From Tretioscincus oriximinensis (Eukaryota; Chordata; Lepidosauria; Squamata; Gymnophthalmidae): a stretch of DNA of 64,000 bases. The notes beneath the pieces were generated by a model that worked only from the letters and a program-made list of their open reading frames with translations, had not been told where the DNA came from and did no database searches. The stretch lies in the NCBI GenBank assembly GCA_022410635.1, contig JAJVDF010000977.1:309047-373046 (forward strand), written 5' to 3'. Position numbers and translations under genes: made by a program. The first letter of the stretch is position 1; every line of letters starts with the position of its first letter. Below, piece after piece: positions 21,530 to 33,322 of this stretch.

Positions 21530-22010
21530 GGTTAGGGACAAAGCATTCCCATTGTTAATTGCCTCACTATTTCCCAATCACTCTAAAAGCATTCTTAAAG
21601 TTACCTTCAATGTATCTTGTATGAACTGCTTTGAAGTAGTCCATAGGCATTCTTGTACTGTTGAAACACTCCTGCAGAATGTGTAAATGCTGTATTTCAG
21701 GCGTTTTGTCATGTGTTCACCCCAGCAGGGATGCAGCCCCAAAGACCAGAATACAACAGGCTAGCCAAGTTTAGCTAATAATTAGACAATAAGCAAACAT
21801 AACTGAGGTTTTTCTATGTGAGGAATAAGTAATTTGGCTAATTATCTGCATTTGCGCCTAGGCTCGAAGCAGGAATGCTTCAGTCTGGGGAAATGTAAAA
21901 AGCAGGAAAACAGGCCCTCAAGCCAGTGGATAGCAATGGTTCCCAGGAATCATTCTCTGAAGGAAAGTTGGAAAAATCCCTATCACTGAATTTTATCTGA
22001 TCTGTGAGAG
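21530..22010 (+). repeat. Dispersed repeat family F6, copy
   Basis: Shares ordered blocks with 24385-24970 and 57120-57470: aagcattcccattgttaat, tatttcccaatcactc, tgaaacactcctgcagaatg, then further downstream ggttcccaggaatcattctc. The blocks are separated by diverged sequence of similar length in each copy. It looks like an old DNA-transposon-derived family. Confidence 0.5.
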
Positions 22011-22466
22011 TTCATACCTGAAATTATAAATGCCATATAAACTTTTGCAAAACCTTGCCTTTTAAATAAAGTCTTGCCACCCATGTAGAAGAGTAAATTG
22101 CTATCGCTAAGCAGAATTCCTAGGTGCAGTAATTTATAGTCATATGTGTTGTGTTTCCATGGAGCTAAGAATTTTGATTCTGTTTTTACTGCAACATTGT
22201 GAACAGTTTAATGCTTTGAAAAACATAGATTCCCAAAATACAGATTTTTTTTTAAAAAATTGGATTACAAATTCTGTTGTATATTTCCATGTACTGTCAA
22301 AGAAGTGATAAATTGATTTCATGGTGGTGATCACATATTCCCACATAAGAATAATATAGTGATGTGCTTACCAGTATTTTATTTTTGCTTAATAATTTAT
22401 AAAAAAGGTTGCATGGTGAGTCATAATAATATCCCATTTTAATCAGTAAAATTGTTCTAGCTCACA

Positions 22467-22914
22467 CTGGCTGCCTCCACACAGAGAACTATACCACACA
22501 TTTTAAGGATATTGCAAGGTAAATTCAATTGCCCTCTCGTCCACACTTACTTTGGTTGTGCACAAAGAGGTATGCAACAGGAGTTCAGTCAGTGCCACCA
22601 TAGAAACAGCCAGGATGCTCCCACTCACATGGGTCCTGGTAGTCATTGGGTGTGCCTGTGCGCGATTGACTACTGGTTCCCTACTCTCGTGGGATTTCAC
22701 TTGCCTGCTCACTGTGGAAGTTCTCTGGGCCATGTGTCCACATTCAGTGATGTGAGCGGCTAGCTGGGCTGCTGCGTGCTTGGACCACACTTTCCCATTA
22801 ATCAGAAACTTTTCTGCATACTGATCACTGGCAAAACGCGATCCCATGCAGCAGAGCTGCCTCCATGTCGCTCCCATGCTGGTAGGAATCTGTTGTGTGG
22901 ATGCAGCCACAGTC
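22467..22914. mobile_element. Terminal-inverted-repeat element (448 bp)
   Basis: The ends TGGCTGCCTCCACACA (from 22469) and tgtgtggatgcagcca (to 22909) are 15 of 16 inverted-identical. The interior is moderately GC-rich with no transposase frame. The terminal motif gcatccaca/tgtggatgcagcc recurs in other inverted-repeat elements of this window (24655-24835, 32040, 35870, 62230), suggesting a superfamily of hAT-like MITEs. No clear 8 bp duplication was found. Confidence 0.55.
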
Positions 22915-23273
22915 TAATTCATTGTCCAATAGCAAGTTAACTAATTAATTCCTCATTGTTAACAGCATGATGAGACATATAATGAAAACCACTTAAAACA
23001 CAGTGAATAAATTTGAAAAAAACAGGAATGCTATTTTATCCTGCGTTATCATCCTCCATTAATATCTGTTCTGATGATGATTAGCTCTTAGAAGACACTT
23101 TTTGTAAGACTGGGCCTGAAAAGTGAAATGTTTTTTCTGTGTCCTTCTCATACAGAAACCAGATCTTCTGATCTTTAACTATGACCACACTTAGGCTTCT
23201 GGCTATAATCCTTTCTACACTGGGCCTTGTATAGAGATCTGCCATCTACAAGAAGGCGAGGGTTTTTTTTTTT

Positions 23274-23297
23274 CAAGCAGAAGACGGCATACGAGAT
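23274..23297 (+). other. Illumina P7 adapter sequence in the assembly (artefact)
   Basis: Twenty-four consecutive bases, beginning CAAGCAGAAGAC and ending TACGAGAT, are identical to the Illumina P7 flow-cell oligonucleotide as I know it. A run of 12 T precedes it and ordinary AT-rich sequence follows. The index and read-2 primer parts are not present. A chance match of this length is negligible, so this is untrimmed adapter joined into the contig, not biology. The flanking sequence may be a false join. Confidence 0.93.
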
Positions 23298-23549
23298 ATA
23301 ATTCAGAAAAAGGACCAGTGCAAGAGAGGCTATATTTGAAATGCAGCTCTTTACATTTACCAACTTCATCTACTATTTATTGATCGATGACTGTATCTCT
23401 TCTAAATGACTTCTGACTTATCGTCCATTTTTGCTATTTGTTTAGACTTCAGTTTTCTTGAGTTTGTTCCTTACAGGTCTATGAATTGTAATATGCATCT
23501 AGAATATGGAAGTTCAGGCTCTTTTGACAATGTGGAAGATCATAAGTGT

Positions 23550-23700
23550 GGTTGTAGGACTCAAAGATGTAGCTGTGTTAGTCTTGATTAGAAATCTTAG
23601 CATGGGGATCGTGCAGCACTTTAGAGTCTATAACAAGGAAAAAGGTTGGCAGCATGAGCGTTTATAGCTGAAATCTTCATCTTCGGATGTCGTTGAGATG
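23550..23700. repeat. Diverged Penelope-like arm
   Basis: Contains gatgtagctgtgttagtctt, gcagcactttagagtctat, gcatgagcgtttatagctga and catcttcggatgt. These are the ordered blocks of the foldback arm found at 7.0, 12.1, 33.1 and 37.6 kb, but diverged and without a second arm. Confidence 0.45.
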
Positions 23701-24384
23701 TGATTGCTGTGTCATAAATAATGCACGAAAATAAGCCATTCTGCGATTGATTAGTATTATTCAGTATGGCATACTGTCATTTGAAATTAATTCTGAAATT
23801 TTGCAAGTGGTCCTGAAATGTAAAAAAGTGATGAAAATATTTGAGTAAATAGCTCTTCATTGAAATGAGCAATACTCCAGATCATGTAAGGTAAGCCTTT
23901 CCTAGACCAGCAGGCTTTGCAATATAAAGAATTTGATTTGGCAAGGTCTTGAAGTCCACCTGTGTCTAAAGGGACCCATGATTCTTTTGGACCTCCATGT
24001 TCCTGAAACAGTTCATAGCCTGGATTTAAAACAGTAGCATACAAGAGTGGGTGGAAAAGTAAGTTAAATCTGGGCATCCAGCCACAGTAAACGGGATGAA
24101 AGTTCCTTCATGTTTGAATCTATGCTACAATAAAATATTGTCACAAATGAGGCATAAAATGAACCTTGCTGCTTACGTCTCGGTGTGAATTATGTATTTT
24201 GCATGCACGTGTGCAAGAAATATCTTGTTTATTTTTATTACACAAAACATTTTATTGTTTTGAATGGCATGCCTTTTCATAGCACAATCGTGTACTTGCC
24301 ATGGGAAAGTCTGAATATCCTGAGCTTGACTATGTTCCTCACTAGCAATTCATATTTTAGGTAGAGAGGTGAGAAAACATCACT

Positions 24385-24970
24385 AAGGGCCTTTTTGTAC
24401 TTTGTCTGAGAAATAGTCCAAGCAATTAACAGGAACAGAACATTCCCATTGCTAATATTTTTTCTATTCCCCAGTTATTTCAAAAACAATCTTAAACTTA
24501 ACTAAAACTTCTATAACCTCCTTTTAAGCTGTCAACAATAATTTCTGTGCCCTGGAAACATTCCTCAGAAAGTGTGAATACTGCATTGAAGATCATCTAT
24601 ATATCACATGATACGTTTTCACCCAATTGAATTAAATCAGGTATATATAACAAAGGTTCTGTCCACATGGAGCCTTATTCTGGGCCACAACTTGTGACAG
24701 AGCTTGGCCATCCACAGGCCATTATAAACTATGTCAGGCTCCATTCAGGGCCTGCTATAGTCTACACTAGCATATGGTTGGCAGGCTCCTATTCTGAGGG
24801 ACAGCCTAGAATAATGCTCTGTGTAGATGCAGCCAAAGAAAGGCTAGAGAACACAGCTTTCACACTACATTGAGGGAAGTGAATGATAGAAAACATTCCC
24901 TACAATCAATGGATTGGAATGGTACCCAAAAATGATTCTCTGTAGGTAAGTATGAAAGTCCTAATTCATT
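24385..24970 (+). repeat. Dispersed repeat family F6 with a nested hairpin element
   Basis: Starts gggcctttttgtactttgtc, shares acattcccattgctaat and gaaacattcctcagaaagtg with the other copies, and resumes at 24870 (tgatagaaaacattccctac). The stretch 24655-24835 between has ends gtccacatggagccttattc and ataatgctctgtgtagatgc, an inserted foldback related to 764-858. Confidence 0.45.
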
Positions 24971-27380
24971 TGTAAGGATATAAAGAGGATATGCATGAGG
25001 AAGGAGCTAAATATTAGATCAGTGCTGGTTACTGCAGATGGGATTTTGGCAGGTTTATATGATGGCATTAATCTTCTAACAATTGTTATCACCCTGGGGA
25101 GTGTCCTGTCAAAAATAAGCACCTTATTGCCACTGGTTCCTAGCATGGAATTAAATTTATATACTCATGAGGAAAAATGGTGGTATCGTAACACCATCAC
25201 TCAATTTTGCCGTGTTGTGTTATATGGAGGAGGCATACCACACACATTTCTTTCTCAACTCTCCCTGAAACCTAAGCAATAAACACCAGAAAGCATGTAG
25301 ATAATTTTTAAGCTTGCTGTTTCATGCAGATAAAATGGAAGTATTTGGCATAAAGTATGATTGATGGGTTTCAGTGCCACAAAGAGGAGAGATGGTCCCT
25401 AGTTTAAATGCTTTAAAAGGGGATTAGACCAATTTATGGGGCTTGGACCTGTCAGTTACTATTAGTTGTCATGGTTATATGGAAACTCTCCAATATGCCT
25501 GAATACAATTAGCTGGGGGAAAACTAGAAGTCAAGGAGCATTGCTATTATGCCTTGGTAAAACATTTCCCTGTTCACTGAAGGAAACTATTCTGATCTCA
25601 ACATGGGCTGCTGGTTTCATTCAACAACACTCTTCTGTTTCTTTGGGCAGATTTTTAAATTTCTTTCTAATACAGAAGATAGAATTCAAGGAGATCTTTG
25701 TGGCTAACTGTTGTGGCTTCTTATGGGCTATCAAGATCTGTAGATAATTCTAAATAACTTTACTGTAGCCCTTTCCATTACACACAGTTCAATGTCTATT
25801 CCAACTATAAATACAAAATAGTAGGAGTTGGTATTGGTTCTAGATTCTCTGTATCTGGTGTAGGGACTGGGCCAAGCCCTCCACACTCCTAGAACTAGGA
25901 ATGGAGCAAAAGGGAATGAGGTTCAGATAAAATTTGAAGATCATGTTGCAAGCATCCACATTGGACAAGCACAGTCAACCCCTTTCTGCTGCAATTAAAT
26001 GAGGGGATGTAATTTGTGTGATGTTCCTTCATCCAAGGCTGCATCCAGATGAGATATTTCTATTGCTATGTTAGTTACATCATGAAGATTTCACTTCATG
26101 TGTTTCTGGAGTTTTAGTAATTTATTTCCTAAAACGCCACATTGCCCCAGATTTTCCTGCTGGTTCCATGTGGACTCCCCCATAACCCTGTTAAAAAGCC
26201 TTCATTTAGCACTCAGTAGCTAGGACAGGCAGGTCCTTGTGAGAACTCCATCAGGCTCCTAGGCAGGATATCAGATTTAACTGGCACATGGATAAGTTAT
26301 CGGACACACAGTGTGATGGAAATGCAGTCTGAAGTAACGGGAATGCACCTTTCTTGCCAGTTTCATATGTGTTTAGGTGGAATATTACAGGTCCATAAAG
26401 ACAGACCTGCAATAAGTTTATTCCAGATTTTTTAAAATCACGAATTTTAACAGTTAATCTGAAGGAGGCCTCACTGCAATAAGGTCCATCACACTGTGCT
26501 GCACCAGAAATGCCTAGGTATTTAATTAGAGCAGATAAGGACTGGGTATGCTGCTTGAGAAAGCTTCAAGAAATATGTGGTGTGATTGTTCTGTTCTGAT
26601 TACTTGCTTAATGCAAGCCAAACTGTGCAAAAGCGCTTTGAACAGTGATTTACAATGAAATTATTTATATGTCTATGTAGAGGTAAATTCTATAGGATTA
26701 AATGAAATTCTTTCCCAGATAATTAGATTCAAGACTGCAGTTTTAATTCTCCAAGTGCAAATTACAAAGGAACCCAAAAATGTATTTCTGCTGTAGTTTT
26801 TTATGTTCTCACCACTGCTTGGAATTTTTGACAGCACAATTAAGCACCCTTTCCCTCGACTGCTTTATTAGTCTTCTCCTGCCGGAGGACTTTTATTGCT
26901 CATCTGTTTTCAATCATTCTAAATAAAGGATGATCTCCAAGAAACATTTTTACAATAAAAGTTTCTGTGGGTATTATATGTTGAGTTCATTTTACTGTAA
27001 AGTAATATTGGCAAATATTTGTTACATGAGGGATATAAGGCTGTACCCAGAGTTGATGTAGTGTTATGGCAATGGTTTGTTATTCATCTTATTCTGGGAG
27101 TCCAGTGCAGTCTTCTTCCAGGACACAAAGGAACAAAGGCTACCAGTCCAGCTGACATGACCCATGGAAGGTAATAATGGGTATTGTAGGCCAATAACAA
27201 ATGGATAGGCACAAGGGAGCCATAATCATCTTTTAGCAAATGTTCTCTAAGGGGACAAAAAGTTGTAAAGATACCTCATCAGCAAAATGTGCTGTGAATG
27301 ACAGAAAAAGCAACACTAACATTGTTGTGCAAACATAAAAATATAACTTTTATCATTGATTTTGTTTTTATGAAACCATA
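24971..27380. other. AT-rich intronic DNA, nothing recognised
   Basis: No coding evidence. A weak MITE-like stretch at 26035-26200 (gctgcatccagatgag, then tttccta) resembles 20825-20950, but the match is poor. Confidence 0.4.
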
Positions 27381-27384
27381 ATGG

Positions 27385-27615
27385 ATTTTCTTAGTGGGGG
27401 CAGGAAGAAAGAGCAGGTTGTGTTGTACTTCAGAGAGGGATTTTGTAGTGGACTCTCCCAAAGGGGAAGGAGGAAAAGTGAGTTCTGTTATGCCTCAGAG
27501 GAGCTTTGTGTAGTGAACTCTCCCAGGGGCAGGAGGAGAGGAGGAAATATGGATTATGTTGTGCAGAAGCTATACAATGAACTCTCCTGGTGGGAGAGAG
27601 GATTGCATTGTGTCT
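27385..27615. repeat. Degenerate tandem repeat, about 65-70 bp unit
   Basis: Three full units and part of a fourth follow each other. Each has a purine-rich start (gggggcaggaagaaa, ggggaaggaggaaaag, ggggcaggaggagagg), a middle gttgtgttgtacttcagag-like block and an end gtgaactctcccagg-like block. Units differ at several positions each. Confidence 0.65.
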
Positions 27616-27634
27616 AAGGCACAAAAGGGGCAGT

Positions 27635-27960
27635 CGCCAAGGAGATGGCCTTCCATCTGGGAGATCGGGTTTCGAAGCCCTGTGTCGGCCATGGGGAAGG
27701 ATGAGTGCCTTCCACTAGCCTGCAGCTATAGCCAACTCAGCTCTAGCCAACTCAGCTATTTGAAAGAGATGCAAATTTGTAATCTGCATTTCAATTAGAT
27801 AAATGAGTACCATCATTAACCTGATGGGGAAGATCGAATAAGATGTAAGCCTTTGGGTGAAAATTAACCTTGTAAGCCACTCTGGAAAAGAGTGTGGTAT
27901 AAAAACTAGATTCTCCTTCTCCTTTTCTTTCTCCTTCTGCTTCTCCTGTTGCTTTTGCTT
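27635..27960 (+). mobile_element. SINE-B related copy, rearranged, with CTT-rich tail
   Basis: Keeps the B-box (gggtttcgaagccctgtgtc at 27667) and ccttccactagcctgcagct. There is a short internal duplication (gccaactcagctctagccaa), then a diverged middle and a SINE-like end (gtaagccactctggaaaa) with a ctccttctcc tail. The A-box head is altered. Confidence 0.65.
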
Positions 27961-28171
27961 CTCCTTCTAAAAGGGCTGTTTTCTGCAGTGAACTCCCATC
28001 AATCATTATTATTTTTCCATTCCAAAACAAGATGCACAGGCAATTTACAACCAACTGAGGATAATATAATAGAAAATACATACTTTAGCGTATAAATTAT
28101 GATTAATAGTACATTATCAATTGAAATCAGGAAATTCCAAAATGAAACTTAATTACATAGATTACATTCAG

Positions 28172-28500
28172 TGCCAGCCGCTGAGTGTTCCGCCATGTTG
28201 GGGGGAATTCCGCCTTCCTTTCCCCCAAGATGGCGCTACCAGTGCCGCCTACTCTCCCAACAGCCAAGCGGAATGAAGGAGAAGCCATCCCGTTGGCTAC
28301 TGGGAGATAGGGCGGCACCAGTAGCACATGGCGATTCCCATGGGGAAATGGAGCCACTACTGAAGGTAGAAATTGGCAAAATAACTCTATACGCTCCGTC
28401 ACCAACCGCCCTGAGGAGCACTCAGCAGCCACCTCTGATTACATTGTAATCAGAGTGAGGCAGCCTTCACCCTGGGAAACTGCTGAATCAGGCCCAGACT
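28172..28500. repeat. GC-rich inverted-repeat segment
   Basis: The sequence agccgctgagtgttcc near 28176 and its near-complement at about 28417-28432 (ggagcactcagcagcc) face each other across a GC-rich interior of about 240 bp. A perfect 11 bp-arm palindrome (ctctgattaca, T, complement) lies at 28433-28455. Composition is unlike the surrounding AT-rich intron. A transposon fragment is likely; the family is unknown. Confidence 0.45.
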
Positions 28501-28887
28501 TGTGCCTCTCTTAGAGGTGCAGACCATAGTCTTTGTAGGCCATCCCAAGCAGCAGCTGGCATATGGTTAATGCCCATATACCTTGACTTTTATATCTTAC
28601 CATTAATAAGATGCACATCACCAATGGTATTCTTGTGGATTCTGGGCCTGGTCTTTATTCAGACAATTCCAGAGCCCGCAGACCCTGTCAACAATTCAGA
28701 AATTTGGAGTGAACCACCAAGCAGAAAAATGGTGGTGTGCCTGCTTGAATTCAAGCAGCCGCAGCACCACATTTCTTCTCAGCAGCTCACTCCTAGTCAC
28801 TGATCTGCTGCAATTGCAGGCATGGAGTAGGAGGTGGTGTTGCCTGCAATGGGTAAACCTTCTATCCCTTTTAATTTAAGGCTCCCT

Positions 28888-29515
28888 TGTTGCAGGTACT
28901 GCCAACTCTGCCTCCCTGCGTACAGCTGGCAGGCTTCCATCCATCCTTTTGAATGAAAGTCTGCCCAGCACCAGGCATGGAGGTGAAGAAGGCCATGCCT
29001 GCATCTGAGAATCCTTCCAAGGCTGTCAAGTTACAGGTGCTGTCAACTCCACCTTTCTGCTGGATAGCCTTTCGTCCATCCCTTCCACTGGAAGGCTACC
29101 TGGCTGCACACATGAAGGCAGAGGTGGCAATGCCTTCAACCAGGCAGTCAGACTGGTTTCCATTGGCAGGGATGGATGGAAGGTACTGCCAATTCTGTCT
29201 CCCTTTCTATGACCAGACAGCCTTCCACCCATCCCTGCTGAGGGAAGGTTTCCTGGCTACAGGTGTGGAGGTGGAGTTTGCGGTGTCTGTTAGCAGACAG
29301 CCTTCCATTCTTTCCAATGGAAGGATTCCTGGTTGCAGGTGTCACCAACTCCCATCTCCCTGCCTACAGTTGGACAGGTTTCCATCCATCCTTTCTGATG
29401 GAATCCTCTCCTGCTGTTGGCCTGGAAGTAAATATGGTGGCACCTGCAACTGAGCTGCAGGTTACAGATACCACTAACTCTGCTTCCTTTCCTACAGCCA
29501 TATAGCCTTCTATCT
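28888..29515. repeat. Degenerate minisatellite-like array, about 125-155 bp unit
   Basis: Five units start near 28892, 29033, 29179, 29334 and 29457. Each has gcaggtactgccaactctg, then cctccctgcctacag, then gcttccatccatcctt, then tggaaggctwcctggctgc-like and aggcatggaggtgg-like blocks. Divergence between units is high, so it is an old expansion. Short frames through it are a by-product of the periodicity. Confidence 0.7.
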
Positions 29516-29519
29516 CTTC

Positions 29520-30050
29520 ATGCAGTAGTGCTGGCTAAGCGGCTGCCTCACCTACCCCATGCAAAGAGGGAAAATATCTCACTCCACCCTGTTTGTATAG
29601 AGTAGGCAAGGCAGCTGCTTTGGCATCAGCCCCACGAGAAGAGATGGAAAGATTGACTTTATGCTAGACCTGTTGCATTGAGTGCAATGATGATTGCAAT
29701 GGATTCATCTGCTAGTATAACAATAAGATATCTGAGTTCTATTTTCCATAACGTTTGGATGTGTTGGATTGTTACATTCCCTATATTATTCAATGGATGA
29801 TCAGATGTGTGTCATGAATTTAATAGCATGTGATTTTGCCATTTTTAAATTCTTAAGCACATACATAAGGAAAATAAAAAACAGGAGAAACATAATAAGA
29901 AAATAATTCAACGCTGCAATGCAAAATTTGAAGTTACTATGTAAAATAGAATATTAACTATGAATACAGACATTGAAAATTAAGGGCAATGGCTGACAAG
30001 TTAGGTCTGCAAATCTCAGACTAGGGCTTTGGGCCTACTCTAGGACGGAG
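29520..30050. other. AT-rich intronic DNA, nothing recognised
   Basis: No repeats or coding evidence recognised. Confidence 0.4.
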
Positions 30051-30056
30051 GTGGAA

Positions 30057-30188
30057 AACAGAGCAGAAGAAGAAGAGGAGGAAAGAGGAAGAAAGAGAGG
30101 AAGAAGGAAAGAGAAGAAGAAGGAAAGAGAAGAAGGAGGAGGAGAAAAAAAACCAAGAGGAGAAGAAGAAGAACCAAAAGAAAAAGAA
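30057..30188. repeat. Purine-rich (GAA/GGA) tract
   Basis: About 130 bases of almost uninterrupted A and G on the plus strand, compound gaagaa/ggaaag repeats. It is directly followed by a hairpin (30193-30256). The minus-strand reading gives a run of Phe and Ser and is not a gene. Confidence 0.8.
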
Positions 30189-30192
30189 GAAA

Positions 30193-30256
30193 ATTAAGCC
30201 CACTGCCTTAGGGAGAACACTAGAGCCCACTTTTCTCCTAAGGCAGTGAGCTTAAT
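30193..30256. repeat. Hairpin, 25-base arms
   Basis: attaagcccactgccttagg, continuing to gagaa (30193-30217), and its near-perfect complement (30232-30256) surround a 14-base loop. It abuts the purine tract, so both could be parts of one small element. Confidence 0.6.
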
Positions 30257-30499
30257 TCCACTAGTTGTTAATAAAGGAGAGATAGAGAACTGGTGTTGCT
30301 TTCCTACCCTGCTTGGCAAGAGATGAAGAACTATGTCTGGCAAGAGATGGAGAACTGGTTTTGTTATTCTGCCCTCTCAAGATTTTATCTAAATTTATAA
30401 CATGTAAGTAATTTTATAATATATTATTTTGTTTATATTTAATTTTACAATGTATTTATTCAGTATGTGATGTATTACTTAGTGCAGTAGTTTTCATAG

Positions 30500-30556
30500 T
30501 TGTAAACTGCTTTGAGTCATTTATTAGAAAGGTGGTATATGAATAAAATGAATGAA
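30500..30556 (+). repeat. SINE/LINE 3' tail remnant
   Basis: gtaaactgctttgagtcatt, then ggtggtatatgaataaaatg, the generic end of L2-mobilised SINEs. The head is not recognisable. Confidence 0.45.
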
Positions 30557-30559
30557 CGT

Positions 30560-31925
30560 TCAACCTTGAATAATCTTGACAGGAATTCTGAGGGAGTTGG
30601 GGTTTAATGTGTGGCACTTTGAAACGTTTAAAATACTATACGTATCAACCCAAACAGGCTAGCTTCCATGCAGGCTACCCCAAGCTGTTTGCATATTATA
30701 TTTCTCCGGTAATAAAATTTACATGAAAGGAAGGAATTGCTTTTTACATTACCTGCTCTTGTTTTAATCATGAGTAAACTAAAGATGTTACAAAATTTTG
30801 TTTTTTCAGATTAGTAAAGAACTGCAACATCAATTCAGCAAATACATTCATATTGCTGTTTTTAGCTCTCTAGAACAAAGAAATACTGTCAGGTTGCAGT
30901 TAAGTTTTATCTGGCACCAAGAGTTTTGCTTTTTGAGTTAGTATGACTCAGTGGTCAAGGTTACTCTGAACTATTCAGAAAACAAATGGCAATTGGTTAA
31001 ATTTAAGCTGTTTAACTATTTTTATGAAAAGCATCATGTGGGGCCTTGTGCATATTTATTTTATAGATATGTTGAGTTGAAGTATCTTTGACAGTTGTCT
31101 GAGCTGTGTTAGGTAAAGATCATCCACACAGTTGGAAGTATGTGTAGCAAGCTAAGATTGTTGTAGTGTTGTTACAAATACCTTGGTTTGTGCCTTTGGG
31201 CTTTTGAAGCATGCAGTTTAATCCTTAGCATTGATAAGTTGCTATGGACATTAAGTCTGCAAAACTGATTTCCATTCATGAGCTTAAGAAGGATTCTATG
31301 AATGAAAATAATCCTGCTATTTAAATTGCCATCCCTAATGTTATAGATGGTGTTCCACTGCATTCCTATTATTCTGAATTATTTAATTTTTACAAAGATT
31401 GAGTAATGTATGTAAATAGAAGGAAAGCCAACTGACAAAGTACATTTGGAATTGGTATATTGTGTTAAAATGGGAGGGAGCAGCTGGAAATACAAAGAGA
31501 ATCAGAATTAAAATTAACAGCTAAAATTTGTAAAACTTGGCTATTTGGTTATATAAAAATCCAGATAAAATATTATAAAAAAAGATAAAAGAATATGGAA
31601 TCAAATAAAGTTGATAGAATTAGGGCTATTAATTATACCAAAATTATTGTACCCATCCCAAATCATTTCAATGACTGTTCAGTGACAAGGAAAACATTAA
31701 AGACTTGTGATTGAAAAAAGGCAAGCGGATAGCAGAGAATAGAAGGCTGAGGTTATGAACTAAATGGATGCTAGCAAAAGAAGTGGAAGCTTAGAACACT
31801 AACATGATGCCTTATATTTACAAAGGTTAGTAGAAATGTAGTATGGGAATATGAGTTGGAATAGAAGAGAGATTGTGGAAGACACAGTGGTAGTGTGGAC
31901 AAAAAGGAAAGCAAAATTAGTAAGA
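30560..31925. other. AT-rich intronic DNA, nothing recognised
   Basis: No coding frames with recognisable homology and no repeat family I could identify. Confidence 0.4.
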
Positions 31926-31929
31926 GAGT

Positions 31930-32290
31930 ACAAATTGATATCCATTGCAAATTTGGATTTGCTTGATCCAGATTAGCTGTAGCAGTGCACATCTGCATTA
32001 AGTAGGTTGGATAGCATTGGAAGAGTGATAATACCTGCTACAATCAAATTCAATGAGTGTTCCTTGCAGCCACACCTATGCTTATTCAGATCCAGTCCAC
32101 ATGTGGATGCACCGCTGCTTAATCCAGAGGAGGCAGCACTGATCTGGATATAGTACTAATCACTGTGATTACTACTTTTCCAGATTAGAGAGTCCATAAT
32201 ACAGAACTGGATTACCACTAGTCTCATGTAAAACTATATAGACTATAAAATTCCTTAAACTGGATTACTAGATATGTGCATGAAGAGCAA
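31930..32290 (-). repeat. Dispersed repeat family F4, copy in reverse orientation
   Basis: The plus strand tttggatttgcttgatccag, then gcacatctgcattaagtagg, is the reverse complement of 62330-62405. The block atgtggatgcaccgctgctt matches the complement near 62225-62260. The family uses the tgtggatgca motif seen in other inverted-repeat elements here. Confidence 0.55.
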
Positions 32291-33111
32291 ACTCTTGACT
32301 CTGAACCAGTTTTCAATATTATAAATTTCATTCACAATCATCATACAGGATGCTGCAAAGCATTTAGAAGTTGGGCTTAGTGAAAATGCTGTTGTTTCTT
32401 GGAAACTTTTTTTCTAGAATTGTGCAAATCTTTTTAAAACGTAGGATTTTAATCTAAGACATATCTATGGCTGTTGATATAAAACATTGGGTTGCCCTAT
32501 CTGGCCTAATCCTTTTATATCTGCTCAGTTACATTGTGTTTTTAAAACATGATTTATTACATTGTGACCTTATGTTCTTTTGTGTTGATTCTGCTGTATG
32601 TCAATTGGCAGGTTTGTTTAGACAGATTGGGAGTGACCTCTAAAGAAGAGCTTTTCCTGACAAGAAGATCATGCCCTTTATTTAAAATGTAGCTTTCAGT
32701 TGCAAAGCCATGCTTTTATAGCTGCTTTGTTTTTAATCTTCCTTAAGTAGTCTTTTGTAATTATAAGACGATTTTTTCCAATGTGGAACAAATCACTTTT
32801 CATGCATGTATGAATTTATTTATTTATACTTCTAATGGCTTGTGGTTTGCACTTGTCTCTTTATTTTACATATCCAACTGTTTATGGTTTTGCTTCTACA
32901 CATATGCACACATTTACAAAAACAGATTTTTAAGAACTTGTTTAAAATATGACTACCAGCTTTATGTTGAAATGCATTGTGCAAACATGAATGTCAATTT
33001 ATAATAACATTATACTTTATATAAACAGAATGTATGGATACAATTCATTTTTTTCCTTTTAAATCAATTTCTTGTTCATTATAGGTCCTTTATGCACAAC
33101 CTTACTAACCT

Positions 33112-33312
33112 CACAAAGGAGCTAGTAGCACTTTGAGATTAACTTGAGAAAGGTGGGTGGCATAAGCTTTCGTAGACACGTCTACTTCGTGGACGTGATG
33201 TAGACGTGTCTACGAAAGCTTCTGCCACACACTTTTCTCAAGTTAGTCTCAAAGCGCTACTAGCTCCTTTGCTGGACTTTCTACTAGACTAACATGGCTA
33301 TTTCTCTGAAAT
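33112..33312. mobile_element. Penelope-like foldback element, palindromic copy (c), with 10 bp target duplication
   Basis: Inverted arms start cacaaaggagctagtagcac and end in the complement plus the longer right terminus ctatttctctgaaat. Flanks TTACTAACCT (33102-33111) and TTACTAATCT (33313-33322) are a one-mismatch target duplication. The GTAGAC/GTCTAC hairpin and GAAA are kept, but the centre has lost the CTGAAGA block. Confidence 0.65.
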
Positions 33313-33322
33313 TTACTAATCT

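Noticed and set aside
28953..29453. 166-codon frame over the tandem array
   Set aside because: The frame follows the repeat period, units are poorly conserved at protein level, and no splice sites or homology support it.
28888..29515. CRISPR-like array
   Set aside because: Unit length, divergence and lack of regular short repeats exclude it; the genome is a vertebrate.
30021..30230. Phe/Ser-rich minus-strand frame
   Set aside because: Translation of the purine-rich tract.
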